Shown here in pieces: positions 15,773-24,613 of a stretch of DNA of 33,547 nucleotides. The position numbers and the translations under genes were made by a program. The DNA is from an uncultured Bacteroides sp. Its GTDB lineage: Bacteria > Bacteroidota > Bacteroidia > Bacteroidales > Bacteroidaceae. The stretch lies in the NCBI GenBank assembly GCA_947176775.1, contig CAMWRY010000008.1:1-33547 (forward strand). The letters run 5' to 3'. Each line of letters begins with the position of its first letter. Within the stretch, counting starts at the first letter, position 1. The notes beneath the pieces are model-generated. The model was not told where the DNA came from, made no database searches, and saw only the letters and a program-made list of their open reading frames with translations.

Positions 15773-16726
15773 TCAGCAACCGGTGTGCTTTTCTCTTACC
15801 AATACCTTTTCTTTTCCGAAGAGATACCGGGACACATGCAGCCTGTCCATCCCCCATGCCACTCCTATGCTGCCGAAGAGGGTAAAGCCGGTGGCCGTCG
15901 CTAAGAAAAGCATTCCCGTTGCATCGAAGGCAAAGAGCGGCAGCAGTGCCTTGGAAAGCATCGTGAAGATGGGCGAGAACAGCAATATTACCAACGTGTT
16001 GCGCCCTATGAAGCGGCATCCTCTGCGCACCCCTTCGGGCACTCTTGCATAGACAGCCAGCAGCAGGCTGATTGTCAGCCAAGTGATGCCTACTCCGGCC
16101 AACGTTCCCCTATCCAGGTTGTCGGGAAAACTGCATAGCAACACCAACGGGACAACAGCCAGCGGCGTGGCGCGGAACACCTGCGTGAAGCGCACTCCGC
16201 TCTGGCTTACTGCCATCCCAATAAGGTAGTAGAGCGCGTTGGAGAAATTCATCACCCCTCCCCAGTAGGAAAGCCCGGCCAGGCATACCCCTGCCACCAT
16301 TATCCGCGAGGCTACCGACAGTCGTGTGCAGCGGAATGAGGCATAATAGACAAGGCTGCACAGTATCAGGGTGTGCAGGTACCAGTAAGGTCCCATTGGG
16401 TGCAGGAATAGTTTGTCGAGCAGCACGGCAGGGGTGATTTCGGCCACTCCGTCACGCACGGGCAGGAAATGGGACATCACCGTATAGGCGGCCTCCATGC
16501 AGGCGTAGGGGATGAAAATCCACAGGAATTTGCGCAGGAAGCTGCGAGCGTCTTTTCGGATATTGGCCAGATAGCCCGACAGAATCAGGAAGGCGGACAT
16601 GTGGAACGTGTAGACGACCTGCTTCGCATACGGGTACTTGTCGCCTATGTACACAAGGTGAAAAACAATCATCAGGAGGATGAAAATACATTTCAGGTAA
16701 TCTATCTCTTTGACACGCTCTTCCAT
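15773..16726 (-). CDS. acyltransferase-3 family membrane protein
   Basis: Inner-membrane acyltransferase of 317 residues with about ten hydrophobic segments. It begins with the family's KEIDYLKCIFILLMIVFHL, carrying the conserved membrane histidine, followed by TFHMSAFLILSGYLA and GPYWYLHTLI. Members O-acetylate surface sugars or peptidoglycan. Its tail-to-tail position beside a sugar O-acetylesterase is suggestive but does not prove a shared substrate, since the two are transcribed separately. Confidence 0.9.
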   Translation of the reverse strand: MEERVKEIDYLKCIFILLMIVFHLVYIGDKYPYAKQVVYTFHMSAFLILSGYLANIRKDARSFLRKFLWIFIPYACMEAAYTVMSHFLPVRDGVAEITPAVLLDKLFLHPMGPYWYLHTLILCSLVYYASFRCTRLSVASRIMVAGVCLAGLSYWGGVMNFSNALYYLIGMAVSQSGVRFTQVFRATPLAVVPLVLLCSFPDNLDRGTLAGVGITWLTISLLLAVYARVPEGVRRGCRFIGRNTLVILLFSPIFTMLSKALLPLFAFDATGMLFLATATGFTLFGSIGVAWGMDRLHVSRYLFGKEKVLVREKHTGC

Positions 16727-16759
16727 ACGGGGCAGATTTTACGGCACAGATGCCGGCTG

Positions 16760-16767
16760 CAAAGATA
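16760..16767 (-). promoter_or_regulatory. candidate -7 box of the acyltransferase gene
   Basis: On the minus strand this reads TATCTTTG, 33 bases ahead of the acyltransferase start. No good -33 box is seen. Confidence 0.45.
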
Positions 16768-16796
16768 GTCGATTTCTGTTATTTTCCGGCCGTCCG

Positions 16797-16827
16797 ATTG
16801 CTTTTACGTATAGAAAACGTATATTTG
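16797..16827 (+). promoter_or_regulatory. promoter of the ADP-forming synthetase gene
   Basis: TATATTTG (16820-16827) is a perfect -7 box, with ATTG (16797-16800) 19 bp upstream. Two direct copies of ACGTATA (16806 and 16817), 11 bp apart, overlap the spacer and the -7 box. Confidence 0.6.
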
Positions 16828-16856
16828 TACATGAATCAATCCATATAATGCAGACT

Positions 16857-18923
16857 ATGATAACAAACCAGTTACTCCATCCGGAAAGTATTGTCGTAGT
16901 GGGCGCCTCCAACAACGTCCACAAGCCCGGAGGGGCTATTCTCCGAAACCTGATAAACGGCGGATATGCCGGCGAGCTTCGTGCCGTCAATCCCAAAGAA
17001 CCCGAAGTGCAGGGTGTCACCGCCTTTGCCGATGTCCGCGACCTTCCGTCTACCGACCTCGCCATCCTTGCCATTCCTGCCGGCCTCTGCCCCGATGTTG
17101 TGGAAGTGCTTGCCGCCGAGAAACAGGTGAAGGCGTTCATCATTCTCTCTGCCGGCTTTGGCGAAGAGACCCGTGAGGGTGCCGCCCTGGAGGAGCGCAT
17201 CTTGCAGACGGTGAACCGCTACGGCGCTTCCCTGATAGGTCCCAACTGCATCGGCTTCATGAATGCCTGGCACCACAGCGTCTTCAGCCAACCCATCCCC
17301 CAGCTGCATCCGCAGGGCGTGGACCTGATTTCCAGTTCGGGTGCCACGGCAGTCTTCATTCTGGAGAGCGCCGTGACCAAGGGCTTGCAGTTCAATTCCG
17401 TCTGGTCTGTGGGCAACGCCAAGCAGATAGGTGTGGAGGACGTGTTGCAATACATGGACGAGCACTATCAGCCCGAGACCGACTCCAGAATAAAACTCCT
17501 CTACATCGAAAGCATTGCCGACCCCGACCGGTTGCTTTTTCATGCCTCGTCGCTCATCAAGAAGGGGTGTCGCATTGCCGCCATCAAGGCCGGAAGCAGT
17601 GAGAGCGGAAGCCGGGCCGCCAGTTCGCATACGGGAGCCATCGCCAGCAGTGATTCGGCTGTGGAGGCACTCTTCCGCAAGGCAGGCATCGTGCGCTGTT
17701 ATTCGCGCGAGGAGCTGACCACCGTGGGGTGCATCTTCACCCTGCCCGAACTGAAAGGAAAGAACTTCGCTATCATCACCCATGCCGGAGGCCCGGGCGT
17801 GATGCTGACCGATGCCCTGAGCAAGGGTGGACTGAACGTCCCCAAGCTGGAAGGAGAGGCTGCCGAGGAGCTTAAGAGTCGCCTTTTCCCCGGTGCCGCC
17901 GTGGGTAATCCTATCGACATACTGGCCACGGGCACTCCGGAGCACCTGCGCCTCTGCCTGGAATACTGTGAGGAGAAGTTCGACGGGATAGATGCCGTGA
18001 TGGCCATCTTCGGCACTCCGGGACTGGTGACCATGTTCGAGATGTACGACGTGCTGCACGAGAAGATGCAGACCTGCCGTAAACCGATATTCCCCATCCT
18101 CCCCTCCATCAATACGGCCGGTGCCGAGGTATCCGCCTTCCTCGCCAAGGGGCATGTGAACTTTGCCGACGAGGTGACTTTGGGTACGGCCCTCTCGCGC
18201 ATTGTGAATGCTCCGCGCCCTGCCAACAACGAGATAGAGCTTTTTGGGGTCGACGTGCCGCGCATCCGCCGCATCATCGACTCCATTCCTCAGGATGGCT
18301 ACATCGCTCCCCACTACGTGCAGGCATTGCTCCGCTCGGCAGGCATCCCGGTGGTCGAAGAGTTTGTGTCCGAGAACAAGGAGGAGGTACTTGCCTTTGC
18401 CCGTCGCACCGGTTTTCCCGTAGTGGCCAAGGTGGTGGGGCCTGTGCATAAATCGGATGTGGGCGGTGTGGTGCTGAACATCAAGGGTGAGCAGCACTTG
18501 GCCTTGGAGTTTGACCGCATGATGCAGATTCCCCAGGCACATGCTGTCATGGTGCAGCCTATGCTGAAGGGTACCGAGCTTTTTATCGGTGCCAAGTACG
18601 AAGAGAAGTTTGGCCACGTGGTGCTTTGCGGCTTGGGCGGCATCTTTGTGGAGGTACTGAAGGATGTATCCTCCGGCTTGGCTCCCCTCTCCTATCCGGA
18701 GGCCTACTCTATGATTCGTGCGCTGCGTGCCTACAAGATTATCAAGGGCACGCGCGGACAGCAGGGAGTGAATGAAGACAAGTTTGCCGAGATAGTCGTG
18801 CGCCTCTCTACCCTGCTGCGCTTTGCCACGGAAATCAAGGAGATGGACATCAATCCGCTGCTGGCTACCGAGAAACAGGTGATAGCGGTGGATGCACGCA
18901 TCCGGATAGAGAAAGATAGTTAA
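16857..18923 (+). CDS. ADP-forming acetate/acyl-CoA ligase, fused alpha-beta
   Basis: Cytoplasmic enzyme of 688 residues that interconverts acyl-CoA, ADP and phosphate with acid, CoA and ATP. The order is CoA-binding domain (SIVVVGASNN), succinyl-CoA-ligase-like domain (SLIGPNCIGF, SSSGATAVF, then ASSHTGAIA carrying the phospho-His), and a C-terminal ATP-grasp domain (VVAKVVGPVHKSDVGGV, GLGGIFVEVLKDVS). The fused length of about 690 is typical. I use ATG 16857; ATG 16848 is nearly as good. The start at 16710 would read through the promoter. It probably gains ATP from acetyl-CoA or amino-acid-derived acyl-CoAs; which acid is preferred is not clear. Confidence 0.92.
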   Translation: MITNQLLHPESIVVVGASNNVHKPGGAILRNLINGGYAGELRAVNPKEPEVQGVTAFADVRDLPSTDLAILAIPAGLCPDVVEVLAAEKQVKAFIILSAGFGEETREGAALEERILQTVNRYGASLIGPNCIGFMNAWHHSVFSQPIPQLHPQGVDLISSSGATAVFILESAVTKGLQFNSVWSVGNAKQIGVEDVLQYMDEHYQPETDSRIKLLYIESIADPDRLLFHASSLIKKGCRIAAIKAGSSESGSRAASSHTGAIASSDSAVEALFRKAGIVRCYSREELTTVGCIFTLPELKGKNFAIITHAGGPGVMLTDALSKGGLNVPKLEGEAAEELKSRLFPGAAVGNPIDILATGTPEHLRLCLEYCEEKFDGIDAVMAIFGTPGLVTMFEMYDVLHEKMQTCRKPIFPILPSINTAGAEVSAFLAKGHVNFADEVTLGTALSRIVNAPRPANNEIELFGVDVPRIRRIIDSIPQDGYIAPHYVQALLRSAGIPVVEEFVSENKEEVLAFARRTGFPVVAKVVGPVHKSDVGGVVLNIKGEQHLALEFDRMMQIPQAHAVMVQPMLKGTELFIGAKYEEKFGHVVLCGLGGIFVEVLKDVSSGLAPLSYPEAYSMIRALRAYKIIKGTRGQQGVNEDKFAEIVVRLSTLLRFATEIKEMDINPLLATEKQVIAVDARIRIEKDS

Positions 18924-18934
18924 GCATCTTATGG

Positions 18935-20473
18935 CTATCCTGCCCAATCCTCCCTATCCAGATTCCGGTAGCCGATGGCCTCTGCCAAGTGTGGAGGCTG
19001 TATCGGTTCACTGCCCTCCAGGTCGGCAATGGTGCGCGCCACCTTCAGAATGCGGTCGTAGGCGCGTGCCGAGAGGTTCAGTCGCTTCATGGCATTCTTG
19101 AGCAGGGCAAGTCCTTTCTCGCCGGGGCGCGCATAGAGAGCAAGCAATTTGCTGTTCATCTGTGCGTTGCTGTAGATGCCGGGGATGTCGGCATATCTTG
19201 CTTCCTGCATTTTCCGGGCGCGTATCACACGTTCCCGTATGGTGGCGCTCGACTCTCCGGGACGGGTGTCTGCCATCTTCTCGAAGGGCAGTGGAGTAAC
19301 CTCTATCTGCAAATCTATCCGGTCCAGCAGGGGGCCTGATATGCGGTTCAGGTATTTTTGTACTTGTCCCGGACTGCATACGCAAGCCTTGGCCGGGTGA
19401 TTGTAGTAGCCGCAAGGGCAAGGGTTCATGGAGGCTACCAGCATGAAGTTTGCCGGATATTCCACACTGTACTTGACACGGGCCACTGTGATTTTCCGGT
19501 CTTCCAGCGGCTGACGGAGCACTTCCAGTACGTTGCGCTGGTACTCGGGCAGTTCGTCCAGAAAGAGGATGCCGTTGTGGGCCAGGCTGATTTCACCGGG
19601 TTGGGGAAATGCGCCTCCACCGGTCATGGCTGTTGTGGAGATGGTGTGATGTGGGTCGCGGAACGGACGCCTGGAGATGAGTCCGCCATCCTTTCCGATA
19701 TAGCCTGCGACGGAGTGTATCTTGGTGGTTTCGAGGCTTTCGCCCAGTGACAATGGAGGCAGGATGGATGGAAGCCGCTTGGCCAGCATGGACTTTCCGC
19801 TGCCGGGAGCACCGATGAGCAGGATGTTGTGGCTGCCTGCGGCGGCTACTTCCAAGGCACGTTTTACGTTCTCTTGGCCCTTTACTTCTGCAAAGTCCAG
19901 GTCGAAGTCGCTTTGCCGGTTGTAGAACTCTTCGCGTGTATTGACCTCTGTCGGTATCAACTCTTGTTTTCCGTTGAAGTATTCGATGACCTCTTTGAGA
20001 TTGTTTACTCCATAGACTTTCAGATTATTCACTACGGCCGCTTCGCGTGCATTGGAATAGGGCACTATCATGCCTTCGAATCCCAGTTCCCGGGCTTTGA
20101 TGGCGATGGGAAGTGCTCCCTTGATGGGTTGCAGGCTTCCGTCCAGACTCAGTTCGCCCATCAGCAGGTACCGGTTCAGTCTGTCCGACTTGATTACTTC
20201 GCTGGCGGCCAGCATACCGATGGCTAAGGGCAGGTCGTATGCTGACCCTTCTTTCCGGATATCGGCCGGTGCCATGTTGATGACGATGTTGCTGGTCGGC
20301 ATCCGGTAGCCGTTGACTTGTAAAGCGGATATGATACGCTGGTGGCTCTCTTTGACGGCGGAGTCCGGTAATCCCACCAAATAGAACATACAGCCCTTGG
20401 AGCTGTTTACTTCAATAGTGATGAGGGTGGCATCAATGCCTTGGACGGCAGCTCCGAAGACTTTTATCAGCAT
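18935..20473 (-). CDS. YifB/ComM-family Mg-chelatase-like AAA+ ATPase
   Basis: AAA+ ATPase of 512 residues. It has the N-terminal ChlI-like domain, Walker A GAPGSGKS (221-228), the Walker B region GILFLDELPEY, a zinc-finger-like CPCGYYNHPAKACVC, and the C-terminal Mg-chelatase domain (RLNLSARAYDRILKVARTIADL). ComM, the best-studied member, is a hexameric helicase that extends branch migration during DNA uptake. It is 42 bp downstream of the thioredoxin-fold lipoprotein and converges on the acyl-CoA ligase with an 11-bp gap. Confidence 0.95.
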   Translation of the reverse strand: MLIKVFGAAVQGIDATLITIEVNSSKGCMFYLVGLPDSAVKESHQRIISALQVNGYRMPTSNIVINMAPADIRKEGSAYDLPLAIGMLAASEVIKSDRLNRYLLMGELSLDGSLQPIKGALPIAIKARELGFEGMIVPYSNAREAAVVNNLKVYGVNNLKEVIEYFNGKQELIPTEVNTREEFYNRQSDFDLDFAEVKGQENVKRALEVAAAGSHNILLIGAPGSGKSMLAKRLPSILPPLSLGESLETTKIHSVAGYIGKDGGLISRRPFRDPHHTISTTAMTGGGAFPQPGEISLAHNGILFLDELPEYQRNVLEVLRQPLEDRKITVARVKYSVEYPANFMLVASMNPCPCGYYNHPAKACVCSPGQVQKYLNRISGPLLDRIDLQIEVTPLPFEKMADTRPGESSATIRERVIRARKMQEARYADIPGIYSNAQMNSKLLALYARPGEKGLALLKNAMKRLNLSARAYDRILKVARTIADLEGSEPIQPPHLAEAIGYRNLDREDWAG

Positions 20474-20515
20474 GTTTTTCGTATGATTAAAGGTTTGACG
20501 ACGGAGGAATGAAGT

Positions 20516-21592
20516 CTACCGTCGGTTTGTTCTTTTGAGTTTCTTCTCAGCCTCTTTTTTCTCTTTCTCCTGTTGCTTTATCTCTTCCAGCCTCTCTTCG
20601 ATGGCTTCCAGACTGAGGTCTCTTCCTTCGATTTTTCCGGAAGGGGTGAGAAGCAGATTGGCTGGTAATGTCCGTATGGCTAGCTGCTTGATGATGGCTG
20701 CATTCCATCCGTAGAAATCACAACTCTGTTCCCACTCTAAGGTGTCTTTTTGGATGGCTTTTTCCCATTCCTTTCTGTCTACGTCCAAGGAGATACCCCA
20801 AAGGGCGAAACTTTCGTTCTTTTTCTCTTTCTTGTATATCCGGCGCAGGGCGGCATTGGTTTCCATACTCTGCTGGTCCCATGATGCCCAGAAGTGTAAT
20901 AGCAGATATTTGTCTTTGAAGTTAGTGCGGCTGATTTGTGTGCCTTCGGCATTGGGCAGGTGGATGTAAGGAACTGTCTTGCCTACGGTTGCTTTTTCTT
21001 CTTCTTGAATGATGTCAAGCAACTCTTCCATGAATGGACGGTCTTTCACTCCTCCGGTCATGTGCTCTGTCATTGCTTTGATTTTGGAAAACTTGGGCTG
21101 CTGTTTCTGTACAAAATATTTCTCCAGCAGGTAGATGCTCACCAGTGAGGCGGGGTGGCTGTTGATGAAGGCTTCTGCTTTTTCTTCCAATACATTTTCC
21201 GAAGGGGTACCCACTCCTTTCAGTTCTTTCTGGAAGGCGGTCAGTTCTTCATTCAGGGAATTTCCGGTGATTTCCAGTGAGGTGAGTTCAGCAGCTGAGC
21301 CTTTTATCTTTATCTTATCTCCTTTGTTCAGGTAGAGCGGATATTCCATTCCGTCACTGAACCGCAGCCATGCAGAGACCAGTGTGTCGATTTCAAGGGT
21401 TGTAGCGAACTTGCTGTCTTTGACGGGCAGTGTGTCTGTACGGTCATAAAAATTGTCCATACCGTATATATATAGGGTGTCGTTTCCCAGTCCTTTGATT
21501 TCGCCGCTCAGGCTGACCGAGTTTGTATGCTTGCTGCCGCAGGCAAACAATATCATGGTAGGCAGAAGATAGACAAGACAGATTTTCTTCAT
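20516..21592 (-). CDS. TlpA/thioredoxin-fold lipoprotein without the CxxC active site
   Basis: Periplasm-facing lipoprotein of 358 residues with signal MKKICLVYLLPTMILFAC (Cys18). Residues 25-130 resemble the DUF4369 beta domain (LSGEIKGLGNDTLYIYGMD), and from about 205 a TlpA/AhpC-type thioredoxin fold begins (LLLHFWASWDQQS). Where active relatives read WCxxC this one has WDQQS, so it cannot do thiol-disulfide exchange in the normal way. RTLPANLLLTPSGKI keeps the cis-Pro-like region. The C-terminal 40 residues are highly charged (EEIKQQEKEKKEAEKKLKR), likely helical. A binding or scaffold role is inferred. Confidence 0.88.
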   Translation of the reverse strand: MKKICLVYLLPTMILFACGSKHTNSVSLSGEIKGLGNDTLYIYGMDNFYDRTDTLPVKDSKFATTLEIDTLVSAWLRFSDGMEYPLYLNKGDKIKIKGSAAELTSLEITGNSLNEELTAFQKELKGVGTPSENVLEEKAEAFINSHPASLVSIYLLEKYFVQKQQPKFSKIKAMTEHMTGGVKDRPFMEELLDIIQEEEKATVGKTVPYIHLPNAEGTQISRTNFKDKYLLLHFWASWDQQSMETNAALRRIYKKEKKNESFALWGISLDVDRKEWEKAIQKDTLEWEQSCDFYGWNAAIIKQLAIRTLPANLLLTPSGKIEGRDLSLEAIEERLEEIKQQEKEKKEAEKKLKRTNRR

Positions 21593-21644
21593 TCCGGTTC
21601 TTTTTCTGATAACTTCGGTTGCGAAAGTACTCCTTTTTAGTGTG

Positions 21645-21683
21645 AATAAAAAGAAATGCCCGACATATTTCTATGTCAGGCAT
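21645..21683 (-). terminator. intrinsic terminator of the TPR lipoprotein gene
   Basis: On the minus strand ATGCCTGACATA pairs with TATGTCGGGCAT (12 pairs, one G-U) around a GAAA tetraloop and is followed by TTCTTTTTATT. It lies 23 bases past the stop codon of the TPR lipoprotein gene. It separates that gene from the thioredoxin-fold gene, which has a near-consensus -7 box (minus TACTTTCG, 21622-21629). Confidence 0.9.
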
Positions 21684-21705
21684 GTTCTTTTCAGTCTAAC
21701 CTTTA

Positions 21706-23400
21706 TTATTTGATGATATTCATAAAGTCAGCACTTGTGAAGTATTTGGCGAATTCCAAGTCGGAAGCAGCCTTCTTTGCCAAAGTCGGTTCTTTAGCAA
21801 TGGCTTTTTTCAGACTGCTGGTTACCATAGATGCGTTATTGGTTCTTGCGCCAAGTACAGCTGTCAGGTAGTCAGTGTAAGCGTCTGCCTTTTCGATAGC
21901 GGCCAGTGTGTTCTTAGCCTTGTTGTAGTCCTTAGCCAGGATTTGTGCCAAAGCAGCGCTGTTGGTCTTTGTGTTGCCGAATGCGTTGACAGCTCTGTCA
22001 TATTGTCCCTGAGCGATGTACAGGTTACCCAGAGCTTCGTTCAGTTCTTTAGAACCGGAAGCCTTGCTCATGTAGCTTTCTGCAGCAGTTCTGTCACCCT
22101 TAGTCAAGGCGATAAGACCCAGGTTCATGTTTACTTCAGGAGCGTTCTTGATGGAAAGGGCTTTCTTGAAGTAGCTTTCAGCCTTGTCCAAGTTACCTGC
22201 CTGGTAAGCCAGTTTACCCAAGTTGTTGTAAGCACGGAAGTCGTTCGGGTAGATTTGTGTAGCTTTTGTGAAGATAGCTTCTTGCTTAGCAACATCCTGA
22301 GTCAGTGTAGTGGCATACAACAGTTCTTCGATGTTCAGTTGTTTAGCATCGCTGTCGGCCAGCTTAGCGATTTCTTCGTCAGACTTACCGATGATTTCGT
22401 AGTTCAAAGTCAAGCGTGAACGACGCAGTTGCGGCAGGATTTCGTCAGCCAAAGTCTTGTAAACAGAAGAGATGTTCTTGATTTCCTGCTCTCTTTGCTC
22501 GGGATCCTGATACATGGAAAGAACGCGGAGAATGAGTTCCTTGTCTTGGATGTTTGATTTGGATACCAGTTCCTGGAAGCCTTCCCAGTCCTGAGCTGTG
22601 TACTTAGTGTCTACTGCTGCATCGATTTTGGCTTTCTTCAGGTCTCTGTTGATGATTTTAGCGGTGTTGTCCTGACGGTTTTCGGCCAACTTGCTGTTCA
22701 GACCTACACCACCATCGGGAGAAGCGTATGCAGAGATTTCGATGTTGCTGATTTTCTTGTTGGCAGCTTCGTCGATGTTCTTCACTTCTTCACCGAATGC
22801 TTTGGCAGTTTTCAGTTCGCTGGCACGTACGTTGGCCTGTTGAATCAAGAACATGATGTTGGCATCGTGCTTCTCTTTGATGATGCGTTGGAAAGCATCG
22901 TCACCGTTAGCGGGATTGGCGCTGCCCAGTGTCTGCTCCAACATTTCGGAAGTAGAGATTACGCCGTCGGCTACTTTTACAGCAGGGATGGTGATGGTTT
23001 TCTTGCCAACTGTAGCTTTGAATTCCAGATACAGTTCTGATTTAGCCATTTCCGGTACATAGTCGAAAGAAGTCTTCATTGTATAGCTGCCTCCCATCTT
23101 ATAAGAGATGGTCTGGTCATTGCCTTCTACTTTTTCGCCTTGGAATACTGCAGACTGGCCTTTGGCTTCGCCACCATTCCACTTCAATACGGGGGTTACT
23201 TCTACTACGGCCTTCTTGTTGAAGTACTTTTCGGGGAATTTGCCGTTGATTGTAGCGGGAACTTTACCACCCACGGCTTCCAAAACTTGAGGAGTTACGG
23301 TGAAATAGTCTGATGACAACTCACCCATTTTTTTGCTGCATGATGTCATCAGTGCAACAACCATTGCCATTAAAAACGGCAGATACAATCTCTTAGTCAT
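21706..23400 (-). CDS. OmpA-like / TPR lipoprotein
   Basis: Lipoprotein of 564 residues with signal MTKRLYLPFLMAMVVALMTSC (Cys21). The N-terminal 200 residues are beta-rich. Residues near 225-255 (NIEISAYASPDGGVGLNSKLAENR) resemble the peptidoglycan-binding core of OmpA-family domains. From about 365 come tetratricopeptide repeats (NDFRAYNNLGKLAYQAGNLDKAESYFKKAL and neighbours). It probably sits in the periplasm on the outer membrane as a scaffold or peptidoglycan link. The 5' leader and the abundance of codons such as GTA, GCT and GAA, unlike the GC-ending codons of neighbours, suggest high expression. It has its own terminator. Confidence 0.88.
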   Translation of the reverse strand: MTKRLYLPFLMAMVVALMTSCSKKMGELSSDYFTVTPQVLEAVGGKVPATINGKFPEKYFNKKAVVEVTPVLKWNGGEAKGQSAVFQGEKVEGNDQTISYKMGGSYTMKTSFDYVPEMAKSELYLEFKATVGKKTITIPAVKVADGVISTSEMLEQTLGSANPANGDDAFQRIIKEKHDANIMFLIQQANVRASELKTAKAFGEEVKNIDEAANKKISNIEISAYASPDGGVGLNSKLAENRQDNTAKIINRDLKKAKIDAAVDTKYTAQDWEGFQELVSKSNIQDKELILRVLSMYQDPEQREQEIKNISSVYKTLADEILPQLRRSRLTLNYEIIGKSDEEIAKLADSDAKQLNIEELLYATTLTQDVAKQEAIFTKATQIYPNDFRAYNNLGKLAYQAGNLDKAESYFKKALSIKNAPEVNMNLGLIALTKGDRTAAESYMSKASGSKELNEALGNLYIAQGQYDRAVNAFGNTKTNSAALAQILAKDYNKAKNTLAAIEKADAYTDYLTAVLGARTNNASMVTSSLKKAIAKEPTLAKKAASDLEFAKYFTSADFMNIIK

Positions 23401-23481
23401 TTTAGGTATAAATTAATTGTTTGTAATTGAAATTTGTCTATTTCATTTCAGTGTGTTGTTTTAGGTATGGACACAACAACG

Positions 23482-23489
23482 CAAAGATA
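23482..23489 (-). promoter_or_regulatory. -7 box of the TPR lipoprotein gene
   Basis: On the minus strand this reads TATCTTTG, giving a leader of about 75 bases. No TTTG is seen at -33; a perfect 10-bp palindrome ACTCGCGAGT (23513-23522) lies just upstream of that position and could bind a regulator. Confidence 0.55.
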
Positions 23490-23537
23490 TTAAATCCTAT
23501 TACAGATTGTTAACTCGCGAGTCAATTTTATCATAAT

Positions 23538-24491
23538 TTAATGAATCTGCTGTTCTTTGCGGTACTTTATATTGCGAGGATGATGTTCTATGATTTCGCT
23601 ACGCAATTTGTTCCGGTCGATGTGGGTGTAAATTTCTGTTGTAGCTATGGATTCGTGTCCCAGCATACTTTGTATGGCACGCAGGTTGGCACCCCCTTCC
23701 AGCAGGTGGGTGGCAAAGGAGTGGCGGAAGGTGTGCGGACTGATGTTCTTGGCGATGCCGGCTTTTTCTGCCAGTTCCTTGATGAGGTGGAATACCATGA
23801 TGCGAGAGATGCTCTTGCCCCAGCGCGCCAGGAATACATAGTCTTCGAAGTCTTTCTTGATTTTCCACCGTTCGTTGCGGTCCATGAACCAGTATTTTAT
23901 CTCTTGGATGGCACGGGGGGATATGGGTACAAGGCGCTGTTTACTGCCTTTTCCTTCTACCTTGATGAATCCCTCATCGAAATAGAGGTCGGAGATTTTC
24001 AGGTTGCAGAGTTCCGATACCCGCAGGCCGCAACTGTAGAGGGTTTCGAGGATGGCCCGGTTGCGTTGTCCTTCGTTGGTGCCCAGGTCGATGGCACCGA
24101 TGATGCGGTCTATCTCTTCCACCGTCAGTACTTCCGGAATCTTGAATCCTATTTTGGGACCTTCCAACAGTTCGCTGGGGTCTCCCTCCAGATAGTCGGC
24201 TATGACGAGGAAGTGAAAGAATGACTTGACACCTGACAAGATGCGTGCCTGTGAACGGGGATGGATGCCTATGTCGTGCAGTCCGGCAGCAAAGTGCTGC
24301 AAATCGTTCAGGGTAGTGCCGAGGATGGGGATGTTCTCTCCTTCCAGGAAATGCAGCAGTTTCTGCAAGTCCGTCTGGTAGGCATCCACAGTATTGGGTG
24401 AGAGTGCTTTTTCCAGTTTTAGGTACTGGTAGTATTTTCTGATTATCAGTGCCTGTTTCTCTTTATTCGTAGATTTCTCTTCTGGTTTCAT
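23538..24491 (-). CDS. xerD: tyrosine recombinase XerD
   Basis: Site-specific recombinase of 317 residues that resolves chromosome dimers at dif with XerC. The SAM-like N-terminal domain (about 10-105) is followed by the catalytic domain with Arg157 (GLRVSEL), Lys181 (VEGKGSKQR), His253 and Arg256 (HTFRHSFATHLL), His279 (LGHESIATTEIYTHID) and the nucleophile Tyr288. The length is close to the family norm. It is encoded alone, divergent from aroQ, with no phage or integron genes nearby, so a core Xer role is more likely than an element integrase. Confidence 0.93.
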   Translation of the reverse strand: MKPEEKSTNKEKQALIIRKYYQYLKLEKALSPNTVDAYQTDLQKLLHFLEGENIPILGTTLNDLQHFAAGLHDIGIHPRSQARILSGVKSFFHFLVIADYLEGDPSELLEGPKIGFKIPEVLTVEEIDRIIGAIDLGTNEGQRNRAILETLYSCGLRVSELCNLKISDLYFDEGFIKVEGKGSKQRLVPISPRAIQEIKYWFMDRNERWKIKKDFEDYVFLARWGKSISRIMVFHLIKELAEKAGIAKNISPHTFRHSFATHLLEGGANLRAIQSMLGHESIATTEIYTHIDRNKLRSEIIEHHPRNIKYRKEQQIH

Positions 24492-24578
24492 TCCTTTTTC
24501 TACCTTTGCTTTGCGAAAATAGGCTATGCCTCAGCATAAAAAATGAACGCGTTCTTTTATTTTGCCCTCGGATTGCAC

Positions 24579-24586
24579 TATCTTTG
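24579..24586 (+). promoter_or_regulatory. -7 box of aroQ, with overlapping dyad
   Basis: TATCTTTG is a perfect -7 box 27 bases ahead of the aroQ ATG. CTTTGC and GCAAAG form an inverted repeat (24582-24596) over it, so that TACCTTTG also reads on the minus strand at 24592-24599. Confidence 0.6.
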
Positions 24587-24613
24587 CACCGCAAAGGTAT
24601 AAAAAATTGTGTT

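Noticed and set aside
16872-18947. 691-residue minus-strand ORF
   Set aside because: Shadow of the ADP-forming acyl-CoA ligase; it overlaps almost all of a motif-complete enzyme.
23538-24491. XerD-like gene as integrase of a mobile element
   Set aside because: No attachment site, cargo or mobility genes beside it, and the catalytic set and length fit chromosomal XerD.
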